A stretch of DNA of 6,520 nucleotides from Chloroflexota bacterium. Lineage in GTDB: Bacteria; Chloroflexota; Anaerolineae; Anaerolineales; UBA11579. Position 1 is the stretch's first letter; the number at the start of each line of letters is the position of its first letter. Below, piece after piece: positions 1 through 4,820 of this stretch. Below the pieces are notes generated by a model. The model made no database searches. It was given only the letters and a program-made list of their open reading frames with translations, and had not been told where the DNA came from. The stretch covers positions 1 through 6,520 of the forward strand of contig QKGK01000215.1 in the NCBI GenBank assembly GCA_003250455.1, written 5' to 3'. The translations under genes were made by a program, and so were the position numbers.

Positions 1-949
1 CGTTGGCATCCCGGTAGGCGACCATATTTTCCGCCAGCTTCGGGCCGATCCCGGCCACATAGGTCAGCAGGGCGGGGGAGGCGGTTCCCAGGTCTACCCC
101 CACCTGGTTGACCACGCTTTCGACCACCTCGTACAGGCTTTCGGAGAGCTGTTTCTGGTTGACATCGTGCTGGTACATGCCAACGCCGATGGCCTTCGGC
201 TCGATCTTGACCAGTTCGGCCAGGGGGTCCTGCACCCGGCGGGCAATCGAGACCGCCCCGCGGATGGAAACATCCAGGTCGGGTAGTTCGGCGCGCGCCA
301 GCGGGCTGGCGCTGTACACACTTGCCCCGGCTTCGCTGGCGATCAGGTACTGCACGGGCAGCCCGGCCTGGATCAGATCGGCGGTAAACTGCTCGGTCTC
401 GCGGGAGGCCGTCCCGTTGCCGATGGCTACCAGGGTGATCTGATGCTTTTTTACCAGGCCGATCACGGTGGAGGCGGCCGCCGCTTTTGCGCCTGAAGAT
501 TGGGTGATATAGATCGTATCGTGATCCAGCACCTGCCCGGTCTCGTCCACCACGGCCAGCTTGCAGCCGGTGCGGTAGCCGGGGTCCATCCCCAGCACAA
601 TATGCCCGGCCAGCGGCGGGATGGTCAGCAGGGCGCGCAGGTTGAGCGCAAACACGCCGATAGCGTGCTTCTCGGCCGTTTCGGTCAGGTCGGCGCGCAC
701 GCTGCGCTCAATGGCGGGCAGCAGCAGCCGTCCGGCGGAATCTTCGATCGCCAGTTCCAGCTGCTCGCCCAGGGGTGAGCGCCGGTTGGGTAAGTATTGC
801 GCATAGATAGCGTTGCGCCAATCACGTTCGGCCACCTGAACTTTCACCCGCAGCACTTTTTCGCTTTCACCGCGGTTGATCGCCAGGATTTGATGCGGGC
901 GCAGCCGGTTGACACGCAGCTCAAATTCATAATAGGTCTGGTAGACCCT
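1..949 (-). CDS. tex: Tex, continuation after the frame break; runs off the left edge
   Basis: This minus-strand frame has no start codon of its own at its upstream end: it opens right after a TGA at 952-950. It continues the Tex protein exactly where the first frame loses homology. The translation reads YQTYYEFEL, then RPHQILAINRGESEKVLRV, then the YqgF/RNase H-like domain beginning IVLGMDPGYRTGCKLAVVDE (about residue 315 of the rejoined protein). It goes on with VAIGNGTASRETEQF, SEAGASVYSAS, LDVSIRGAVSIARRVQDPLA and IGVGMYQHDVNQKQL. The helix-hairpin-helix region (VGVDLGTASPALLTYVAGIGPKLAENMVAYRDAN) is reached at the window edge. Rejoined, 513 residues are visible. Family members are usually 700-800 residues, so the rest of the HhH region and the C-terminal S1 RNA-binding domain lie outside the window. 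The frame is open throughout 1-949 with strong conservation, so this is not an old, decayed pseudogene. Confidence 0.88.
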
Positions 950-1539
950 TCAGCTTTGTCGATCTTTTCGCACAGCAGCGCGCCCCATTCCACCGCCTTG
1001 CCGCGCAGCTCCTGCCGAATGTTGGCATGCTCGCTGATCTGCTCAGCGACGATGTCGCGCGCCCCCTGCCAGGCATCTTCCACCGTGGGGACATTCTCGT
1101 TCAGGTAGGGGCGGGCAATCTCCTTCAGCGGCTTGCTGACGGATTCCTGCTTCAGGATCAGTTCGGCCAGCGGTTCCAGGCCGCGCTCGCGGGCGGTGCT
1201 GGCGCGCGTGCGCCGCTTGGGCTTGTAAGGGGCGTAGAGGTCTTCCAGCCGGGTGAGCGTGTCGGCGGCGTTGAGCTCCTGCGCCAGTTCCGGGGTCAGC
1301 TTGCCCTGTTCCACGATGGAAGACAGGATTACCGCCCGGCGTTCTTCCAGGGCGCGCAGCTGCCCGGCCAGCAGGCTGATCTGCCGGATCTGCTCTTCGT
1401 CCAGGCTGCCGGTGGCTTCCTTGCGGTAGCGGGAGATGAACGGGATCGTGTTCCCGGCATCCAGCATTTCAATCGTCGTGCCCACCTGTGCCGGGCGTAC
1501 GTTCAACTGGGCGGCGATGTTTTTTTCGAGGTTTATCAT
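844..1539 (-). CDS. tex: Tex transcription accessory protein, N-terminal part (frame broken downstream)
   Basis: This is the N-terminal part of Tex, a cytoplasmic RNA-binding protein that acts on transcription and is conserved across bacteria. The start MINLEKNIAAQL and the stretches TIPFISRYRKEATGSLDE, LEDLYAPYKPKRRTRA and AREKGLEP-like ARERGLEPLA are hallmarks of the Tex N-terminal domain. The ATG at 1539-1537 begins the conserved region directly. No strong Shine-Dalgarno is visible (only an A-rich AAAAGAAAA upstream). Homology holds for about 196 residues, to about KIDKAEG. The last 35 or so residues, ending at a TGA at 846-844, are out-of-frame noise, because the genuine continuation (YQTYYEFELRVNRL) sits in the -1 frame on the same strand. 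As read, the product would be a 231-residue truncated protein lacking the YqgF, helix-hairpin-helix and S1 domains. Identification as tex is very secure; whether the truncation is real is not. Confidence 0.9.
   Translation of the reverse strand: MINLEKNIAAQLNVRPAQVGTTIEMLDAGNTIPFISRYRKEATGSLDEEQIRQISLLAGQLRALEERRAVILSSIVEQGKLTPELAQELNAADTLTRLEDLYAPYKPKRRTRASTARERGLEPLAELILKQESVSKPLKEIARPYLNENVPTVEDAWQGARDIVAEQISEHANIRQELRGKAVEWGALLCEKIDKAEGSTRPIMNLSCVSTGCARIKSWRSTAVKAKKCCG
943..952 (-). other. Frameshift site inside tex
   Basis: On the minus strand the sequence reads GCT GAA GGG TCT ACC. Homology requires E-G-V-Y-Q-T-Y-Y, which would result from GAA GGG GTC TAC CAG, that is one more G in the GGG run (CCC at 946-948 on the plus strand). 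A single missing base in a short homopolymer restores the full Tex frame. Sequence on both sides is intact and well conserved, so a sequencing or assembly error, or a very recent mutation, is more likely than long-standing decay. Confidence 0.8.
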
Positions 1540-1645
1540 AAATATTTTCTTTTTACTCGGATTGGTGAATATTTCTAGGATGTTACCACTATTCTTACTT
1601 GTGAATTAGGAACTGAAAATATTTCTGTTGATTTTTGATTTTCTT

Positions 1646-1674
1646 ATTAGTTTCGACACTGTCGAATTATTCAA
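1646..1674 (-). promoter_or_regulatory. Possible tex promoter with palindromic operator in its spacer
   Basis: On the minus strand a -35-like TTGAAT (1674-1669) and a -10-like ACTAAT (1651-1646) are 17 bp apart, each matching 4 of 6 consensus bases. They lie about 105 bp upstream of the tex ATG. The perfect 15-bp palindrome TTCGACACTGTCGAA (1652-1666, single central base) fills almost the whole spacer, where a dimeric repressor or a MerR-like activator would sit. The surrounding DNA is AT-rich. The palindrome is certain, but the promoter call is weak because both hexamers are poor matches. I do not recognise the regulator family from the site. Confidence 0.4.
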
Positions 1675-1680
1675 AGGTAT

Positions 1681-1730
1681 TTGCCGAAAAAAGGGGGGAG
1701 GAAAATTGTGAGGGGGCGCAGCCCCCTCAC
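1681..1730 (-). terminator. Rho-independent terminator downstream of the acyl-CoA synthetase gene
   Basis: A perfect 10-bp stem, GTGAGGGGGC/GCCCCCTCAC (1708-1717 and 1721-1730), closes a 3-base loop. Read on the minus strand it is followed by AATTTT and, after a C-rich stretch, by TTTTTT, the expected U tract. It lies about 170 bp past the stop codon of the synthetase gene and upstream of tex, so it would stop transcription before tex. Its position inside the repeat block suggests that the repeat itself supplies the terminator. Confidence 0.6.
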
Positions 1731-1830
1731 GCCTCTAAAGCCCCTCCCCCGAAGATATAAGTAATTGCTATGTATCAACTTGTGGGGGAGGGTGCCAATG
1801 GCAGGCCATTGGTCGGGGTGGGGGGTTGAA
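1693..1830. repeat. Nested GC-rich inverted-repeat block, probable intergenic repeat element
   Basis: Several inverted repeats are packed together in a gene-free spacer. GGGGGAGG (1694-1701) can pair with CCTCCCCC (1743-1750) around the 10-bp hairpin at 1708-1730. The same C-rich arm extended to CCCTCCCCC (1742-1750) can instead pair with GGGGGAGGG (1784-1792). A third hairpin, CCAATGG/CCATTGG (1795-1801 and 1806-1812), follows, then a G-rich tail at 1815-1826. The block is much more G/C-skewed than the AT-rich DNA on either side and encodes no convincing protein. It looks like a small dispersed palindromic unit of the kind found in many copies in some bacterial genomes, but with one copy visible the dispersion is inferred. 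Confidence 0.5.
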
Positions 1831-1900
1831 GTTGTTATTAGGTTGATTTGTTTGGAGGAAGAAAAACTTTAACCGCATCCCAATTCAATATGCTAGATAA

Positions 1901-3994
1901 TCACTCCAATATCATGCGGGCATCCAGCGACAGGCAGCCTTCCCCTTCGTGCAGCACCCGCAGCGGGTTGATATCCAGTTCCTCGATCTCGGGGAAGTCG
2001 GTCAGCAGCTGCGAGAGACGCAGCAGCGATTCGACCACCGAGTCGACGTCCAGCGGCAGGTGGCCGCGGGCGCCTTTCAGGATCTGCGAACCGCGCAGGC
2101 TGGAGATCATCTCTTCGGCGGTTTCCCGCGAGATGGGGGCCACCCGCACGGCGGTCTCCTCGATGATCTCGACAAAGATGCCGCCCAGCCCGATCATCAC
2201 CACCGGGCCGAACTGCGGGTCTTGCCGCCCGCCGAGGATCAGCTCACGCCCTCCGCTGACCATCGGCTGCACCAGCACGCCGTCCAGCTTTTCACCTGGG
2301 TAGGCTTTCTGGATGCGCCCCATCATGTCTTCAAAAGCGTCCTTGACCGCCCCGGGCGTGCGCAGGTTAAGCTGCACTCCGCCCACATCCGATTTATGCG
2401 AGATCTGGTCGGCGACGATCTTGATCGCCACCGGGTAGCCGATCTGCTCGGCGATTTCCTGGGCTTCCTCCACACAGCAGGCCATTTTGCTCTTCACCGT
2501 CGGGATGCCGTACTGGTCGAGGACTTCAATCGCCTCGGAGAGCAGCAGGTCGCGCTGTTCGGCTTTGGCGGTCTGGATCAGTTCCTTCACCCGGGCTTTT
2601 TCCACCGGGAACTGCGGGATGACCTCTTTTTTCTTCAGCTGCTGCGTGATCTCGTAATAGTGGTGGTTGGTCTCCAATGCCCGGATGGTTTCCACCACCT
2701 GGGTAAAGATCGGGAAGTCGTAGGATTGCTTCAGGTAGTTAACTTCCTCCGCAGAAGCCGAAATATAGTAGGCGACCGGTTTGTTGTGCTTTTTCACCAT
2801 CTCGATGATGAAATCCAGCAGCTGCCGGCTGGTTTCGTTCTCGCTCTCCGAGATGGCTGTGTGCAAAAAGACCACCCCGTCCACCGAGTCCAGCTGTAAG
2901 GTCTGCTCCACGATCTGGGCATACACGGAAAGGTCGAACAGGTCGCCCAGGTCCAGCGGGTTGGTCAGGTTGATCACCGAGGCGCGGAAGTGTTTTTCGA
3001 TCTCCCGCAGGAATTCGTCGGGCAGGTGCGCCAGCCGGAAACCGGAAAGCTCGCACGAATCGGCGGCGATGACGGCATGCCCTCCAGAGCGCGAGATTAT
3101 CGCCAGGTTCTTGCCTTTCATCGGCGGCAGTTCCAGGGTCTTCATTGTGTTGCCCAGGGTGGTGGCATCGTGGATGCGGATGATCCCCGCCTGCTGGAAG
3201 GCGGCATTGACCACCTTGTCGTCGCTGGTCAGCGAGGCCGTGTGCGAGAGGGCGATATTGTTGCCCAGGTTGCCGATATTGGACTTGAACGCCAGGATCG
3301 GCTTTTTCGCCTGTTTGGCCACCTGCATCATTTTGCGCCCGTCCCGGATGCTTTCCAGGTAGAGGAAGACCACGTCAGTTTCATCATCCTCCAGCAGGTA
3401 CTCCAAAACATCTTCCGCATCAACATTGAGCATATTGCCTACCGAGATGAATTTGCTCAGTCCAACCCCTTCGTTGGCCATCAGGTTGAGCACGCTCATC
3501 CCCACACCGCCGCTCTGTGAGACCATCGAAAGCACGCCATGCTTGACGAACTTGCGCAGCCGCGGGAAGGGCACACAGAACCCGTTTTCCATGCTGATCA
3601 CCCCGATGCAGTTGGGGCCGACAAAGCGCATGTCGTATTTTTCGGCAATCTCCACCAGCTGGTTTTCCAGCGCTTTCCCTTCTTCGCCATATTCCCGGAA
3701 TCCGGCCGTCTCGATGATCGCCCAGCGCACGCCTTTTTGTCCGCACTGTTCCAGGATGCCCGGCACGGTCTTGGCCGGGGTGATGATCACCGCCAGATCG
3801 ACATGATCCGGGATGTCGGAGACATTTCTATAAATTCGGCGAGTTTCGATCGTCCCGCCGCTGGGGCCAACCGCGTAGACCACGCCGTTAAAGCCATATT
3901 CCACCAGGTTGCCGACAATGTTGCGTCCAAGGTTATCCGGTTTGGCAGAAACGCCGATCACGGCGACACTGTTTGGAAAAAAGATTTCGCGCAT
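1901..3994 (-). CDS. Acetate/acyl-CoA ligase (ADP-forming), fused alpha-beta subunits
   Basis: This is a complete 697-residue cytoplasmic enzyme of the NDP-forming acyl-CoA synthetase family (COG1042 type). Such enzymes convert acyl-CoA, ADP and phosphate to the acid, CoA and ATP, usually for ATP gain in fermentation or amino-acid breakdown. Residues 1-130 form the CoA-binding Rossmann domain (VAVIGVSAKPDNLG near residue 11). Residues about 150-440 are the two ligase-CoA domains. Residues about 475-690 are the ATP-grasp domain (YPVAIKIVADQISHKSDVGGV, then GGRELILGGRQDPQFGPVVM and ELDINPLRV). The two histidines expected to relay phosphate are present: His251 in ALSHTASL and His533 in ISHKSDVGGV. 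The usual SHTGSLAG loop is altered to SHTASLTS. The start is well supported: AAGGA lies 6 bp before the ATG, and homology begins at once. Acyl substrate (acetate, propionate, branched-chain or aryl acids) cannot be told from sequence alone. The gene is monocistronic, bounded by its own promoter region and terminator. Confidence 0.93.
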   Translation of the reverse strand: MREIFFPNSVAVIGVSAKPDNLGRNIVGNLVEYGFNGVVYAVGPSGGTIETRRIYRNVSDIPDHVDLAVIITPAKTVPGILEQCGQKGVRWAIIETAGFREYGEEGKALENQLVEIAEKYDMRFVGPNCIGVISMENGFCVPFPRLRKFVKHGVLSMVSQSGGVGMSVLNLMANEGVGLSKFISVGNMLNVDAEDVLEYLLEDDETDVVFLYLESIRDGRKMMQVAKQAKKPILAFKSNIGNLGNNIALSHTASLTSDDKVVNAAFQQAGIIRIHDATTLGNTMKTLELPPMKGKNLAIISRSGGHAVIAADSCELSGFRLAHLPDEFLREIEKHFRASVINLTNPLDLGDLFDLSVYAQIVEQTLQLDSVDGVVFLHTAISESENETSRQLLDFIIEMVKKHNKPVAYYISASAEEVNYLKQSYDFPIFTQVVETIRALETNHHYYEITQQLKKKEVIPQFPVEKARVKELIQTAKAEQRDLLLSEAIEVLDQYGIPTVKSKMACCVEEAQEIAEQIGYPVAIKIVADQISHKSDVGGVQLNLRTPGAVKDAFEDMMGRIQKAYPGEKLDGVLVQPMVSGGRELILGGRQDPQFGPVVMIGLGGIFVEIIEETAVRVAPISRETAEEMISSLRGSQILKGARGHLPLDVDSVVESLLRLSQLLTDFPEIEELDINPLRVLHEGEGCLSLDARMILE

Positions 3995-4000
3995 ATCCTA

Positions 4001-4043
4001 TCCTTGTTGGGGAGTTTGGTTCTTTTAAATTTATACCATTATA
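4001..4043 (-). promoter_or_regulatory. Likely promoter -10 box and ribosome binding site of the acyl-CoA synthetase gene
   Basis: On the minus strand a perfect TATAAT (4043-4038) lies 43 bp upstream of the ATG at 3994, and AAGGA (4005-4001) lies 6 bp before that ATG. No good -35 is found at 16-19 bp spacing (best candidates match only 2 of 6 bases), so the promoter is either activator-dependent or not canonical. The ribosome binding site fixes the start codon. Confidence 0.5.
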
Positions 4044-4166
4044 CTGGGGATGATGCCCAATTGAGTTACCGGTGCAGCTTGAATTGTCTCATCCACAGCC
4101 CCGACCATTTCTCACTGGAATAAAATCCTCATACTTAGCAGGGTGCAAGGGAGGTTCACATTATCC

Positions 4167-4198
4167 TATACTAAGGTGGTAACTAAAAAGAAAGGAAG
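4167..4198 (+). promoter_or_regulatory. Possible -10 box and ribosome binding site of the zinc-ribbon gene
   Basis: TATACT (4167-4172) matches 5 of 6 -10 bases and lies 28 bp before the ATG at 4201. No acceptable -35 is seen at 16-19 bp spacing. The purine-rich AAAGGAAG (4191-4198) is a good ribosome binding site. It is spaced a little better for the second ATG (4204) than for the first (4201), so initiation may occur at either of the two adjacent codons. Confidence 0.35.
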
Positions 4199-4200
4199 AA

Positions 4201-4446
4201 ATGATGTCAACCACAGATCAGATGCTTGCTGAAAAATTTGTTTGCCCCCGCTGTGACCATCACCGCGGTCACGTAGAACGGCTGGCCATGTCCGGCACCG
4301 GGCTTTCCCGCCTGCTGGAGATTCAGATGCACCGCTATGCGTTTGTCTCCTGTCCCAACTGCGGGTACACCGAGGTATTCAATTTGCGCACCCTGGAAGG
4401 CAAGGATAATCTCGGCAGTTTCCTCGAAGTCCTCTTCATGGACTAG
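4201..4446 (+). CDS. Small zinc-ribbon protein (predicted nucleic-acid-binding, COG3478/DUF2082-like)
   Basis: This is an 81-residue cytoplasmic protein with two CxxC knuckles, CPRC (Cys15, Cys18) and CPNC (Cys51, Cys54), 32 residues apart, able to hold one zinc ion. Between them is MSGTGLSRLLEIQMHRYAFVSC, and after them GYTEVFNL and a C-terminal LGSFLEVLF. This order (CPxC, a GxGLSR(F/L)xxIQ core, VxCxxCGYTE, final LDFLF-like end) is that of the predicted nucleic-acid-binding zinc-ribbon family found in many Gram-positive bacteria and Chloroflexota. Its cellular role is unknown, and nucleic-acid binding is itself only a family-level prediction. The length is normal for the family. It is a single-gene unit, divergent from the acyl-CoA synthetase gene and convergent with the nirK operon, so its context gives no functional hint. 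Confidence 0.85.
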   Translation: MMSTTDQMLAEKFVCPRCDHHRGHVERLAMSGTGLSRLLEIQMHRYAFVSCPNCGYTEVFNLRTLEGKDNLGSFLEVLFMD

Positions 4447-4531
4447 TCGAGTTACCTGAGTTCGATCTCGCCCGTTTGGGCTCCCAGCTGGGCGGGGATT
4501 CATATTCCTGTCATCAACTACCCTGAAAAGT

Positions 4532-4564
4532 ATAAAGGCCACCCCATTTTGATGTGGCCTTTAT
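4532..4564. terminator. Bidirectional hairpin terminator between convergent genes
   Basis: ATAAAGGCCAC (4532-4542) pairs perfectly with GTGGCCTTTAT (4554-4564), an 11-bp stem with an 11-base loop. On the plus strand the 3' arm ends in a T-rich CCTTTATTATA; on the minus strand the stem is followed by ACTTTTC. It lies 85 bp after the stop codon of the zinc-ribbon gene and 22 bp after the stop codon of the DUF1858 gene, so it can serve both convergent transcripts. Confidence 0.75.
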
Positions 4565-4585
4565 TATAGAGGAGATGAAACCGGC

Positions 4586-4801
4586 TTATATATTTTGCAG
4601 CAACCGGTTCACACTATCCCAGAAATTTGTCCAATCCAGATTGTAATATTCAGGTAAGTCGCCCAGGGTGCACAGGCGGTTGAATGGGCACCCAACACAA
4701 GCCAGACCCTGTTTGATAAACAGCCCGGATACCAAGGGGTAAGCCCTTAACAGGTCAGATACCGGCATTTCCAATGAAAGCGTTATATCGTGCTCGGCCA
4801 T
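4586..4801 (-). CDS. DUF1858 domain protein (small Cys-rich, second gene of nirK operon)
   Basis: This is a 71-residue soluble protein that is almost entirely one DUF1858 domain: LEMPVSDLLRAYPLVSGLFIKQGLACVGC, then PFNRLCTLGDLPEYYNLD. The typical CxxC (Cys35, Cys38) is present, with a further cysteine at Cys44. DUF1858 resembles the N-terminal ScdA/RIC domain of proteins that repair iron centres damaged by nitric oxide, and it also occurs attached to hybrid-cluster and other redox proteins; its biochemical role is not settled. I chose the ATG at 4801-4799 because the domain begins immediately and AAGGG lies 8 bp before it. The longer open frame back to 4984 overlaps the nirK coding sequence and carries no homology. 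The gene starts 19 bp after the nirK stop, so it is almost certainly cotranscribed with it. Being paired with an NO-producing enzyme suggests a part in NO or redox handling, which is an inference. Confidence 0.85.
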   Translation of the reverse strand: MAEHDITLSLEMPVSDLLRAYPLVSGLFIKQGLACVGCPFNRLCTLGDLPEYYNLDWTNFWDSVNRLLQNI

Positions 4802-4820
4802 TTCGAACACCCTTTTCAGG

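Larger units (their letters stand above)
1540..1900. other. Gene-free spacer between tex and the acyl-CoA synthetase gene
   Basis: These 361 bp contain no supportable gene on either strand. From left to right they hold an AT-rich leader and possible promoter for tex (1540-1680), the terminator and palindromic repeat block (1681-1830), and an AT-rich tail to the synthetase stop codon (1831-1900) in which I see no further structure. The abrupt change from AT-rich to G/C-run-rich sequence near 1690 and back near 1830 marks the repeat block as a distinct insertion-like unit. Confidence 0.7.

Noticed and set aside
1027..1578. Long plus-strand open frame of 183 codons opposite tex
   Set aside because: It is the antisense of a strongly conserved Tex coding region, shows no recognisable domain, and has compositional patterns expected of a reverse-strand shadow.
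1848..2303. Plus-strand open frame preceded by a ribosome-site-like GGAGG
   Set aside because: Most of it lies antisense to the synthetase C-terminus, and the Ser/Arg/Pro-rich product resembles no protein family.
1949..2899. 316-codon plus-strand open frame opposite the acyl-CoA synthetase gene
   Set aside because: The minus-strand frame is a complete, conserved enzyme. The plus-strand translation is His/Asp/Leu-rich shadow sequence without a family resemblance.
4447..4500. tRNA-like 3' end (GTTCGAT with nearby stems)
   Set aside because: There is no acceptor, D or anticodon arm upstream, because that DNA is the zinc-ribbon coding region. The resemblance is limited to the TTCGA motif.
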